Shown one piece after another: positions 33,580-41,073 of a stretch of DNA of 64,000 nucleotides. Position 1 is the stretch's first letter. Each line of letters opens with the position of its first letter. A model generated the notes under the pieces. That model did no database searches. It was not told the DNA's origin and worked only from the letters and a program-made list of their open reading frames with translations. This stretch comes from Oscillospiraceae bacterium (lineage in GTDB: Bacteria; Bacillota; Clostridia; Oscillospirales; Oscillospiraceae): assembly GCA_017461445.1 (NCBI GenBank), contig JAFTXW010000003.1, positions 1-64,000 of the forward strand, in the 5' to 3' direction. Made by a program: the position numbers and the translations under genes.

Positions 33580-34632
33580 ATGAAAAATGCTATGAAAAGA
33601 TGTCTTTTTCTTCTATGCGTCCTTGTGGTTTTGGGCTTGCTGCAAGCCCTCCTTATCCCAAAATACATGGAAACCACCCCGGAGGGGGCGTTGGTGGGAG
33701 AATATTATGTCAACTCCGGCGGCAACGATGTGATTTTCATTGGCGACTGCGAGGTTTACGAAAACTTCTCCCCCGTCACTCTCTGGCAGGAATACGGCAT
33801 TCCCTCTTACATCCGGGGCAGTGCCCAGCAAATGATCTGGCAGTCCTACTACCTGCTGGAAGAAACGCTGCAATACGAAACACCGAAGGTGGTGGTTTTC
33901 AACGTGCTTTCCATGAAGTATGACACCCCCGAAAGCACCGGCAGCCCCACCCGGCGGGAAGCCTACAACCGGATGACCCTGGACACCATGCGCTGGTCCC
34001 CCACCAAATGGAAGGCCATCGCCGCCTCCCTGACGGAGGAGGAACGGGAATGGGAGGGGCTGCTGACTTACCTGTTTCCCATCCTGCGCTACCACGAGCG
34101 GTGGAGCCAGCTGACAGCAGAGGACTTCGCCTACTGGCTCCGCCGGGACACGGTCTCCCACAACGGCTACCTGATGCAGACGGGCGTGAAGCCCATGACG
34201 GACAGCTACGCTTCCGCCCCGCTGGCGGACTACCGCTTCGGGGAAAACAGCTGGCATTACCTGGACAAAATGCGTCTCCTGTGCGAGGAAAAGGGTGTAC
34301 AGCTGGTGCTGATCAAAGCCCCCACCCTGTACCCCATCTGGTGGTGGGAGTGGGACGCGCAGATCGCGCAATACGCCGAGGAAAACGGCCTTCTCTATCT
34401 CAACATGATTGAATCCATTGAAGACATTGGCATCGACTGGAACACGGATACCTACGACGCGGGGCTGCATCTGAACGTCTGGGGTGCGGAGAAGGCCGCC
34501 CGCTGGCTGGGGGAGGTTTTGCGGGAGGAATGCAATCTCCCCGACCGGCGGGAAGACGCGGAACTCTCCGCCACATGGTCAAAGAAGGTAGCTTTGTACG
34601 AGCAGGAAAAACAAAGTAGGGGAGGGTCTTGA
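33580..34632 (+). CDS. SGNH-like surface protein, DltD-like, with Cys in the nucleophile position
   Basis: A 350-residue protein with one N-terminal membrane helix (about residues 7-26) and an extracytoplasmic domain. The block I motif, GDS in SGNH hydrolases, reads FIGDCEVYENFSP, so cysteine (C57) stands where serine is expected. The last block is YDAGLHLNVWG, with Asp and His in place. Its position after DltA-, DltC- and DltB-like genes indicates the DltD role of final transfer onto the surface polymer. The start at 33580 lacks a clear ribosome-binding site because a repeat element precedes it. The C-terminal SRGGS and the stop codon come from a repeat. Confidence 0.78.
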   Translation: MKNAMKRCLFLLCVLVVLGLLQALLIPKYMETTPEGALVGEYYVNSGGNDVIFIGDCEVYENFSPVTLWQEYGIPSYIRGSAQQMIWQSYYLLEETLQYETPKVVVFNVLSMKYDTPESTGSPTRREAYNRMTLDTMRWSPTKWKAIAASLTEEEREWEGLLTYLFPILRYHERWSQLTAEDFAYWLRRDTVSHNGYLMQTGVKPMTDSYASAPLADYRFGENSWHYLDKMRLLCEEKGVQLVLIKAPTLYPIWWWEWDAQIAQYAEENGLLYLNMIESIEDIGIDWNTDTYDAGLHLNVWGAEKAARWLGEVLREECNLPDRREDAELSATWSKKVALYEQEKQSRGGS

Positions 34633-34754
34633 CCCTCCCGGTGATTTTGCCCATAGGCAAAATCACGCCGCCGCAGGCGGAATATTTTATTTTCCTTCGG
34701 AAAATCCGAAAATTGTTTCCAATTTTCGGCGGGAGGGTCAAGACCCTCCCCTAC
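34616..34754. repeat. Modular GGGAGGGTC-capped palindromic element, inverse orientation
   Basis: The caps GTAGGGGAGGGTCTTGACCC and GGGTCAAGACCCTCCCCTAC enclose GATTTTGCCCATAGGCAAAATC, GCCGCCGCAGGCGG and CCTTCGGAAAATCC. The left cap overlaps the last codons of the SGNH-like gene. Confidence 0.85.
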
Positions 34755-34775
34755 ATCCTATTAGGAGGATTTTCT

Positions 34776-35243
34776 ATGAAAAAATGGATCTTTTTTGTAT
34801 TATGCTTCTCTATCTTTCTTTCCGGGTGCGGAAACAGCGCGGGAAAAGACTATGTTTTCGCCTATGAAGGAACAGAGATCCCCATGCACGCCCCGGCGGA
34901 GGGGATCCTCACCGCCCTGGGGGAGCCGGTGAATTACACAGAGACTCCCAGCTGCGCCTTTGAGGGGCTGGACAAGACCTACTACTTCGGCGGGTTCTAC
35001 CTGACCACCTACCCCGGTGACAAGGGCGACTGCGTCAGCGGCCTGTGGTTCGCTGACGATTCCGTAACGACCCCCGAGGGCATCCGCATCGGCTCCACCC
35101 AGGCAGAGGTGGAAGCCGCCTACGGCACCGGGGGCTTCAACGGCACCAACGCTTATTTCCTGACAGGCGAAGGCATGAAGCTGTCCATCATCCTGATCAA
35201 CGGCACCGTCGGCTCCGTGCAGTATGAGGCGGTTTTTTCGTAA
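34776..35243 (+). CDS. Small lipoprotein of unknown function
   Basis: The 155-residue protein has a lipoprotein signal peptide with lipobox IFLSGCG. The mature part contains a repeat-like pattern suggestive of small extracytoplasmic sensor domains: TPEGIRIGSTQAEVEAAYG, seen in YjgB-like and related lipoproteins that report on surface state. The start at 34776 follows TTAGGAGGAT. It lies between the dlt-like genes and the two-component system. I cannot name its function. Confidence 0.7.
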   Translation: MKKWIFFVLCFSIFLSGCGNSAGKDYVFAYEGTEIPMHAPAEGILTALGEPVNYTETPSCAFEGLDKTYYFGGFYLTTYPGDKGDCVSGLWFADDSVTTPEGIRIGSTQAEVEAAYGTGGFNGTNAYFLTGEGMKLSIILINGTVGSVQYEAVFS

Positions 35244-35247
35244 ATAA

Positions 35248-35349
35248 GTAGGGGCGACCCTTGCGGTCGCCCGGCTGCTCCCTCGCAGAGGGAGCCTTTT
35301 TATGCAATGCGTTCCGTATCGCAACCGGCGACCGAAAGGTCGCCCCTAC
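35248..35349. repeat. GGGGCGACC-capped palindromic element
   Basis: The caps GTAGGGGCGACCCTTGCGG and CCGAAAGGTCGCCCCTAC are inverted. This is a second cap type, shared with 59143. A terminator hairpin is embedded inside. Confidence 0.75.
35277..35301 (+). terminator. Terminator inside the GGGGCGACC element
   Basis: GCTCCCTC and GAGGGAGC with a GCA loop, followed by TTTTT. It ends the lipoprotein transcript. Confidence 0.75.
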
Positions 35350-35393
35350 GCGGGAACATCCCAAACTCCTAACTCCACTCTCCAAAAAAACGT

Positions 35394-35424
35394 TGATGCA
35401 AACATGATGCACTTATGGTATAAT
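35394..35424 (+). promoter_or_regulatory. Promoter of the two-component system with TGATGCA direct repeats
   Basis: TGATGCA occurs at 35394-35400 and again at 35405-35411, exactly 11 bases apart, followed after 7 bases by TATAAT (35419-35424). No -35 is present at the right distance. An 11-base direct repeat in place of the -35 is the arrangement used by OmpR/PhoB-type activators, so the response regulator may activate its own operon. Confidence 0.55.
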
Positions 35425-35454
35425 ATCCCTTACGAGACAAGGAGGTAGAGAGAA

Positions 35455-36108
35455 ATGGTACGAATTCTGGCTGTGGATGACGAGCGGCCCATTGCGGAGC
35501 TGCTGCGGCTGAGCCTGAGCCGGGCAGGGTACGAATGCGTCTGCGCCTATGACGGCATCGAAGCGGCGAACCTCATCGAAAAGGAACCCTTCGACCTGAT
35601 CCTACTGGACATCATGCTCCCCGGCATCGACGGCTTCGAGCTGATGGATTACATACGCACCACAGGCATTCCCGTGATTTTCCTGACGGCCAAAAATGCC
35701 GTTTCCGACCGGGTGAAGGGCCTGCGGATGGGCGCGGAGGACTATATGGTAAAGCCCTTCGACATTCTGGAATTGCTTGCAAGAGTGGAGGGCGTGCTGC
35801 GCCGCCACGGAAAGCTGCAGACCACCCTGCAGGTGGGCGATCTGGAGATCAACACCCTTTCCATGCAGGTGATGCGGGGTGGAGAAGAAATTCCCCTGAC
35901 CCGGAAGGAATATGAGCTGGCACTGCTGTTTGCCCGGAATGTGGGGGTGGTGCTGTCGAAAAACACCATTTACGAGCGGGTCTGGGGCGGCGAATACCCG
36001 GAAAACACCCGCACCGTGGAGCTGCACATCCAGCGGATGAAGAAAAAGCTCCACTGGGACGACCGCATCCGTCCGGTGTACGGCATGGGCTACCGGCTGG
36101 AGGGATAG
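35455..36108 (+). CDS. OmpR-family response regulator
   Basis: A 217-residue DNA-binding regulator. The receiver domain (1-115) has the acidic pair D8-D9, the phosphorylation site D52 (LLDIMLPG) and the switch Lys in FLTAKN. The C-terminal winged helix (about 125-217) has the typical PLTRKEYELALLFARN and RTVELHIQRMKKKL. It is the partner of the kinase four bases downstream. The start follows GGAGGTAGAG. Confidence 0.94.
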   Translation: MVRILAVDDERPIAELLRLSLSRAGYECVCAYDGIEAANLIEKEPFDLILLDIMLPGIDGFELMDYIRTTGIPVIFLTAKNAVSDRVKGLRMGAEDYMVKPFDILELLARVEGVLRRHGKLQTTLQVGDLEINTLSMQVMRGGEEIPLTRKEYELALLFARNVGVVLSKNTIYERVWGGEYPENTRTVELHIQRMKKKLHWDDRIRPVYGMGYRLEG

Positions 36109-36111
36109 TGC

Positions 36112-37518
36112 ATGAGCTACCGTGTAAAGCTCATTCTCACCATCTCCCTGCTGATTGCCCTCTCTTTGAGCATCGGCGGAACCATCCTGATCACCGTCTC
36201 CTTTCAGGTGTCCCTGGACGCGGAGACCGACGCGGCCCTGCGCTCCTATGAATCCGTCCAGAGCACCCTGTATCTGCTGAACTCCATGGTGAGCCAGACG
36301 GATTACGAAAGCCTGTCCACGGCCCTCTCCCAAATGGCGGAGCAGAACATGGGCAACTGGCAGGCCCTGATCCTGCGAAGCGACAGCCAGGTGATCTACG
36401 AAAGCCGGGGCGAGGCCCTGGCCGTAGCCCAGCTGAGCCTTTCGGACACAGTCCAGTGCTGCTATTCCCTGGTGGACGATCTGTACGGCCACGGGCTGGT
36501 GGTGCTCAGCCGCATCACCGCCGGGGAGGAGCAGCTGACCCTCTCCGCCCGGTTCGATATGTCCCAGGTCTACAACGCCCGGCAGACCCAGCTGCGGCTG
36601 TACACGGTGGTGTACATCATCGTGGTGCTCTTCGGCACCGGAGCGGCGGCGGTGCTGTCCTTTGCCATGACCCGGCGGCTCCACCGGCTGACGGTAGCCG
36701 TGCGGAAGATCTCCGGCGGCGACCTGTCCACCCGGTCGAAGCTGAGTTCCCCCGACGAATTCGGACAGCTGTCCCGGGACTTTGACGCCATGGCGGACAA
36801 ATTACAGGAAAACATCAGCCGCATGGAAACGGAAATGCAGCGGCAGGAAAGCTTCATGGGTGCCTTCGCCCACGAGCTCAAGACCCCCATGACCTCCATC
36901 ATCGGCTTTGCCGACCTGCTGCGCCAGGGCAATCTGGACGAAAACACCCGGATCATGGCGGCGGACTACATCTATTCCGAGGGCAAGCGTCTGGAAAAGC
37001 TGTCCTTCAAGCTGCTGGATCTGATCCTGCTAAAAAAGGACGCCATCGTCATGCGGCGGGTGTGGCTTGCCAGCTATGTGGCTGAAATCGAGCGGGCACT
37101 GGCCCCCTCCTTAAAGAAAAAGGGCATCCGCCTGGTCTGCAAGGCGGAGCAGAAGCGGGTGGCACTGGAGCCAGACCTGGTGAAGTCCCTCCTTTATAAC
37201 CTGATTGACAACGCGGGCAAGGCCATGGACGGGGAGGGCATCATCGCCGTCATGGCAACCGCCATCCCCGGGGGCTGCCAGTTCCAGGTAGCCGACAACG
37301 GCCGGGGCATGGAGAAGGAGGAGCTGACCAAGATCACCGAGGCCTTCTACCGGGTGGACAAATCCCGCTCCCGGAAGCAGGGCGGCGCGGGTCTGGGGCT
37401 GGCCCTGTGCAAGCAGATCGTAGAGCTGCACAACGGCTCCATCCACTTTGATTCCCAGCCCAGCAAGGGCACCCGGATCACCGTCACCCTCTACGGAAAG
37501 GAGGAGAAGCGGGTATGA
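36112..37518 (+). CDS. Sensor histidine kinase
   Basis: A 468-residue membrane kinase. Two membrane helices (about residues 6-30 and 163-186) frame an extracytoplasmic domain of about 130 residues, followed by a HAMP linker (187-240). The H-box is FAHELKTPMTS with H254, then come N-box NLIDNAGKAM, and G-boxes DNGRGM and GAGLGLALCK. It phosphorylates the OmpR-type regulator. The signal is unknown. Its stop overlaps the start of the next gene (ATGA). Confidence 0.94.
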   Translation: MSYRVKLILTISLLIALSLSIGGTILITVSFQVSLDAETDAALRSYESVQSTLYLLNSMVSQTDYESLSTALSQMAEQNMGNWQALILRSDSQVIYESRGEALAVAQLSLSDTVQCCYSLVDDLYGHGLVVLSRITAGEEQLTLSARFDMSQVYNARQTQLRLYTVVYIIVVLFGTGAAAVLSFAMTRRLHRLTVAVRKISGGDLSTRSKLSSPDEFGQLSRDFDAMADKLQENISRMETEMQRQESFMGAFAHELKTPMTSIIGFADLLRQGNLDENTRIMAADYIYSEGKRLEKLSFKLLDLILLKKDAIVMRRVWLASYVAEIERALAPSLKKKGIRLVCKAEQKRVALEPDLVKSLLYNLIDNAGKAMDGEGIIAVMATAIPGGCQFQVADNGRGMEKEELTKITEAFYRVDKSRSRKQGGAGLGLALCKQIVELHNGSIHFDSQPSKGTRITVTLYGKEEKRV

Positions 37519-38285
37519 AGCTGAAACAGGGCACCGCCCTTCTCCTGGCGGCGGTGCTGATCCTGCTGGGGGGCTTCCTGCCCCGGCTGGTGGGCAACGC
37601 CCAGGACATGGCCAGCATCGGCAAAACCGAATACGCCCAGCTGCGGCAGATCCACCTGGACATCGACACCCGGGACGGCGCGGAGCTGAACATGACCGCG
37701 AAGATCGCCATCCTGAAGGATTTCGCCGGCTCCCTGGAGCTTCCGGATTCCATGGCAGAGATGACCACCAAGGAGCTGAGGAACCTGGCCCAGGATACAG
37801 CCGCCCAATATTACGATGCGGGGCTGCTGCCTTACAGTCCCAAGTTCGATTCCACCGATATCGGCTGTCAGGCCTTCCTGGTCTACTGGGACAGTGAACG
37901 GGCCTGGAGCAACATCTACTGGCGCATAAGGGTAGCCTACAACGGCGGCGGTACGCTGGAGCTGATCGTGGATGATGAAACAGGCACCGTTTGCACCGTT
38001 TCCTTCCACGACAACATGGAACCCGACAGTGCCGATGGCTACATTTATGATGTCGGCACAGCCATAGAAACCTTCTGCCGGCTGTATCTGGAAGGACTGG
38101 GAGAGGAATTCAGCAAGTATGACCCGGAATCCGTTTCCAGAAAATATCAGAATGTTATGGCCTATGAGGGGGATACGGACTACTCCGCCGTCACCACCGA
38201 AATCTCCTGGGGCGACCTGATCTTTGGGGAGACCACCATCTTCTTTGCCGTAGACCCCCACGGGTTTTATACGGTCATTATTTAA
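37515..38285 (+). CDS. Membrane-anchored protein coupled to the two-component system
   Basis: A 256-residue protein with one N-terminal membrane helix (about residues 7-25) and an extracytoplasmic domain rich in Asp, Glu and aromatic residues. No family is recognised. The overlap with the kinase stop implies co-translation, so it is a candidate accessory sensor or regulator of the kinase, as known for YycH- and YycI-like partners of other kinases. That comparison is only positional. Confidence 0.65.
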   Translation: MKLKQGTALLLAAVLILLGGFLPRLVGNAQDMASIGKTEYAQLRQIHLDIDTRDGAELNMTAKIAILKDFAGSLELPDSMAEMTTKELRNLAQDTAAQYYDAGLLPYSPKFDSTDIGCQAFLVYWDSERAWSNIYWRIRVAYNGGGTLELIVDDETGTVCTVSFHDNMEPDSADGYIYDVGTAIETFCRLYLEGLGEEFSKYDPESVSRKYQNVMAYEGDTDYSAVTTEISWGDLIFGETTIFFAVDPHGFYTVII

Positions 38286-38294
38286 CCAAAAACC

Positions 38295-38324
38295 AACGCC
38301 GCAGCAAAATGCTGCGGCGTTTCC
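38295..38324. terminator. Bidirectional terminator between two-component operon and immA
   Basis: AACGCCGCAGC and GCTGCGGCGTT form a stem with an AAAAT loop. It is followed by TTCCTTTG on the plus strand and by GGTTTTTGG on the minus strand. Confidence 0.8.
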
Positions 38325-38339
38325 TTTGTATCAGAGTAT

Positions 38340-38768
38340 TCAAAAATACAGCTCCGTTGCCACATTTCCGTGGACGTAGTAGCAGACGGCTTTTTTGACG
38401 AAATCCTCCGTCACGCCGAAGCGGTCGGCCAGCTCCCACAACTCGGTACAGCCCTGGGCCACCGCTTCGTCCAGGTCGTCCACCGGGATCAGGGCGGCAA
38501 TGGCCCATTTGTTGGCCCGGTTCTCATGCCGCTGGCGGCAGTCCACGGCGGCGTAGATGTTGTAAAAGCTGCCGGTGACGCAGTGGCCGATCTCGTGGCC
38601 CAGGTGGACCCGCTCCTGCACGCCCCCGTCCCGAACGCTGTCGTCCATGCCGATGCAGCAGACACCGTTCTCATCCATCACGGACATGGAGCCGTTTTCC
38701 GGCATGGGAAAGGGAATAACCTCTATATTCTGTTGTTTCGCAAGATCATAGAGGGCGCGGATCTCCAT
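38340..38768 (-). CDS. ImmA/IrrE-family metallopeptidase
   Basis: A 142-residue zinc peptidase. The active-site motif is HEIGH (H58, E59, H62), with a glutamate-rich ENRANKWA downstream that supplies the third ligand region. In mobile elements and in Deinococcus, members of this family cleave or derepress a neighbouring XRE repressor when DNA damage or cell density signals arrive. The gene follows the XRE repressor with a two-base gap, which is the classic ImmR-ImmA order. No integrase or transfer genes are seen, so this is a chromosomal version. Confidence 0.9.
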   Translation of the reverse strand: MEIRALYDLAKQQNIEVIPFPMPENGSMSVMDENGVCCIGMDDSVRDGGVQERVHLGHEIGHCVTGSFYNIYAAVDCRQRHENRANKWAIAALIPVDDLDEAVAQGCTELWELADRFGVTEDFVKKAVCYYVHGNVATELYF

Positions 38769-38770
38769 GG

Positions 38771-39121
38771 CTACTCCTTCTTGTCCGCCTCCCGTTTTTT
38801 GATGAAGGCGGCAAACCTTTTCACCTCGTCGTACATGGCGTCGGTGATCTCCCCGTCGCCGCCGAAGAGGGCAAACTTGATATCCTCGTCACTGACAGCG
38901 TGCTTGCCGCCATCGGCAGGCACGTTTTCCGTATCCCGGCAGAGCAGATAATCCGTTGTGACACCAAAATATTCTGCCAGCTTCGCGGCGGTGGTACCAT
39001 TGGGACTGCCGCCGTTCTTCCACTTGGCAACCGCGGAACGGTTCAGGCCGATCTCGGTACAGGCCTTGTAAACACTGATGCCCCGTTCGGCACATAACGC
39101 CTGAAATCTGTTAAAAAACAC
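38771..39121 (-). CDS. XRE-family repressor (ImmR-like)
   Basis: A 116-residue protein with an N-terminal helix-turn-helix (about residues 8-62, GISVYKACTEIGLNRSAVAKWKNGG) and a C-terminal region of about 50 residues that could be the peptidase target or the dimerisation part. It begins with GTG after AGGGGGAA. It is divergent from the Spo0A-C gene, and the repeated palindromes in the shared 371-base gap are its likely binding sites. Confidence 0.88.
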   Translation of the reverse strand: MFFNRFQALCAERGISVYKACTEIGLNRSAVAKWKNGGSPNGTTAAKLAEYFGVTTDYLLCRDTENVPADGGKHAVSDEDIKFALFGGDGEITDAMYDEVKRFAAFIKKREADKKE

Positions 39122-39159
39122 AAAAGTTCCCCCTATGCATTTGTGTATTTTGCAAGAAG

Positions 39160-39299
39160 ATTACTTTAGTAGTCAAACTAAGGGTTGACAAGCTACTAAA
39201 GTAGCGTTATAATGCGAGCAAACGAGCTACTAAAGTAATCTCTTGGCTGGTATTTTTCTAATCAACATCAAAATCATACCACAAAAGATTACTGTAGTC
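39160..39299. promoter_or_regulatory. Array of four ACTAAAGTAGC-type operators
   Basis: ATTACTTTAGTAGT (39160-39173), GCTACTAAAGTAGC (39192-39205, a perfect palindrome), GCTACTAAAGTAAT (39226-39239) and a weaker ATTACTGTAGTC (39288-39299). The first three are spaced about three helical turns apart (centres 32 and 34 bases). The second sits inside the promoter spacer. They are the likely binding sites of the XRE repressor. Confidence 0.7.
39185..39213 (+). promoter_or_regulatory. Consensus promoter of the Spo0A-C gene
   Basis: TTGACA (39185-39190) and TATAAT (39208-39213), both perfect, 17 bases apart, with the operator palindrome GCTACTAAAGTAGC filling the spacer. It would be strong unless repressed. 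A leader RNA of about 270 bases separates it from the gene; a stretch within it has the ATACCACACAT direct repeat. Confidence 0.75.
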
Positions 39300-39492
39300 A
39301 ACTCAAAAACGATAAATAAGGCGACTTTTGTAGACTTATACAGAAATGAGAAGCCTGTTTCAGCGGAAATTCCATTCTGCTGTCGGAAAACAGCATACCA
39401 CACATTCCGTCCAACAAAACGGGAACAATTCCCCTTGCCTCTCCCTTCGGGAGAGAGTATACCACACATATTATTTTTAGGAGGATATACTT

Positions 39493-39978
39493 ATGAAAAC
39501 ACTGGAAATGCAGATGGAAGCCCTGATGCGGCTGTGTACCGCGGAGAAGGAGGCCGACTGGCAGAAGGCCAAGGCGGAGGTGATGGGCTACCTGTCCCGC
39601 ACCCGCCAGCCCCTGCGGCTGGACCCGGAATATCTGGTGCGGGAGCTGCTGCTGGAGTTGGGAGCCCCGGACCACCTGGTGGGCCACCCCTATGTGGTGG
39701 AGGCCATTTTGCTGGTGGTGGAAAACCGGGCCGTCATCAACAGCATCACCTTCGGCCTTTACCCCCAGATCGCCGCCAAATTCGACACCACCGCCGCCCG
39801 TGTGGAGCGGGCCATCCGCCACCTGGTAGAAGTCACCTGGACCCGGGGCGACCTGAAGGTGCTCAACCGCTACTTCGGCAACACCGTAGACGCCTGCAAA
39901 GGCAAACCCACCAACGGCGAATTCATCGCAAGACTTTCCAATGTGGTAAGACAAAAAATGAAAGACGCCGCCGCATGA
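39493..39978 (+). CDS. Stand-alone Spo0A C-terminal domain protein
   Basis: A 161-residue protein. Residues about 50-155 match the DNA-binding effector domain of Spo0A, with the recognition-helix region FDTTAARVERAIRHLVEV (97-114), SITFGLYPQIAAKF before it and KPTNGEFIARLSN after it. The receiver domain of Spo0A is absent. In its place are about 48 charged helical residues unlike CheY. It could act as a constitutive regulator or as a competitor at Spo0A boxes. Control by the XRE/ImmA pair is inferred from the operator array in its promoter. The start follows AGGAGGAT. Confidence 0.85.
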   Translation: MKTLEMQMEALMRLCTAEKEADWQKAKAEVMGYLSRTRQPLRLDPEYLVRELLLELGAPDHLVGHPYVVEAILLVVENRAVINSITFGLYPQIAAKFDTTAARVERAIRHLVEVTWTRGDLKVLNRYFGNTVDACKGKPTNGEFIARLSNVVRQKMKDAAA

Positions 39979-40020
39979 TGAGAGTGAAGTGTGGAGAGTG
40001 AAGAGTGGAGTTATTTAAAA

Positions 40021-40044
40021 ATTAGGAATTAGAAGTGAGGAATG
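40021..40044. repeat. TTAGGAATTAGAAG repeat arm (single)
   Basis: ATTAGGAATTAGAAGTGAGG matches the arm of the TTAGGAATGAGGAG family, without an obvious inverted partner here. Confidence 0.5.
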
Positions 40045-40058
40045 TAACGAACACACGT

Positions 40059-40167
40059 GTCATCCCGAGCGAGTGAAACGAGTCGAGGGATCTTCGCACC
40101 GAAGTTCTGCTTTGCAGTATCGGTGGTGCGAAGATCCCTCGACTTCACTTCGTTCGCTCGGGATGAC
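40059..40167. repeat. GTCATCCCGAGCGAG-type long palindrome
   Basis: GTCATCCCGAGCGAG...GGATCTTCGCACC and the inverted GGTGCGAAGATCC...CTCGGGATGAC form a stem of about 40 base pairs with a loop of about 20 bases containing TTCTGCTTTGCAG. Shorter relatives lie at 17361 and 49873. Confidence 0.8.
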
Positions 40168-40206
40168 AAGCAAAAGGAGGAGCGTCTGCTCCTCCTGTTG
40201 ATGCAA

Positions 40207-40458
40207 TTATCCCTTTTCAATAATCAATTCCACAGACCCATCTTCCAGAGAATTGAATTCATCCAGATGGACATGGCTGTATTCAGGGACAGTTTCCTGT
40301 GCCAAGGTCAGACAAAGGCTGGCCAAAGATTTCAAGCCCTCTGCATTGGCCCGGATATGGACGGCACCATGATCCTCCCTGCAGATGATTTCAAAACCCT
40401 CTGTCCAAGTCAGGTGGATACTGCCATCATAGGGCTGAATCTCCACTTCTGCTTTCAT
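40207..40458 (-). CDS. Small acidic protein, possibly Imm32-like
   Basis: An 83-residue acidic protein with the C-terminal pattern HVHLDEFNSLEDGSVELIIEK. I weakly associate that pattern with the Imm32 family of polymorphic-toxin immunity proteins. No toxin gene is adjacent. Its start overlaps the dCMP deaminase stop (TAATG), so it is co-translated with that enzyme. Function uncertain. Confidence 0.5.
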   Translation of the reverse strand: MKAEVEIQPYDGSIHLTWTEGFEIICREDHGAVHIRANAEGLKSLASLCLTLAQETVPEYSHVHLDEFNSLEDGSVELIIEKG

Positions 40459-40955
40459 TACTTCCCCTTCTCCTCCTCCGGCACAAAGTCCAGAGTAATG
40501 GATTTAAGCTTCGTCCGCAGCTGGGTGCATTTGACCCCGGCGGAGTCCAGCATCCGCTTGGAGGCCAGGGTGGCCATGGAGTCGGAATACTTGTCGGAAA
40601 GGTAGTAAACCTCCTTCACGCCGCTCTGTATGATGGCCTTGGCGCACTCGTTGCAGGGGAACAGGGCCACATACAGCTTGCTGCCCCGCAGGTCACGGCC
40701 GTTGGCGTTGAGGACGGCATTCAGCTCCGCGTGGACAACATAGGGATACTTGGTGTCATCACCCTCCCGCGCCCAGGGGTATTCATCGTCAGAGCAGCCC
40801 TTGGGCATACCGTTGTAGCCGGTAGAGATGATGATGTTGTCCTGGGATACGATGCAGGCACCCACCTGGGTATTGGGATCCTTGCTCCGCCGTGCCGCCA
40901 GCATGGCGATGCCCATGAAATATTCGTCCCAGCTGATATAATCCGCGCGCTTCAT
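40458..40955 (-). CDS. dCMP/cytidine deaminase family protein (ComEB-like)
   Basis: The 165-residue enzyme has the zinc-dependent deaminase motifs HAE (H75, E77) and PCNEC (C101, C104). The phosphate-binding segment STGYNGMPKGCSDDEYPW marks the deoxycytidylate deaminase branch, which makes dUMP for thymidylate synthesis. The start at 40955 follows AAGGAGGCC; the longer frame runs into a repeat element. Confidence 0.92.
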   Translation of the reverse strand: MKRADYISWDEYFMGIAMLAARRSKDPNTQVGACIVSQDNIIISTGYNGMPKGCSDDEYPWAREGDDTKYPYVVHAELNAVLNANGRDLRGSKLYVALFPCNECAKAIIQSGVKEVYYLSDKYSDSMATLASKRMLDSAGVKCTQLRTKLKSITLDFVPEEEKGK

Positions 40956-40973
40956 AATGTGGCCTCCTTCGCA

Positions 40974-41073
40974 GAATTGAAAATGAAAAATAAGGTGTCG
41001 CTTTGCGACTATTCTAATACATTTCCAAAGGAAATACAATAGCTTTCCATTTTCAACTTTCAATTTTCAATTC
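40974..41073. repeat. TTGAAAATTGAAAG-armed bracket element
   Basis: AATTGAAAATGAAAAAT and the inverted arm TTTTCAACTTTCAATTTTC, with a TCGCTTTGCGA hairpin inside. It spans from the dCMP deaminase ribosome-binding site to the dnaJ stop codon. Confidence 0.65.

Noticed and set aside
39381..39390. TGTCGGAAAA as a Spo0A box before the Spo0A-C gene
   Set aside because: It has a mismatch in the core TGTCGAA and could be chance in a 371-base gap.
39230..39469. A minus-strand frame with a hydrophobic end in the XRE / Spo0A-C gap
   Set aside because: It has no ribosome-binding site and crosses the operator array; the coding look comes from AT-rich sequence.
38340..39978. An integrative conjugative element or prophage around the ImmA/XRE pair
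   Set aside because: No integrase, relaxase, structural or att-like sequence is visible; neighbouring genes are housekeeping or chromosomal.
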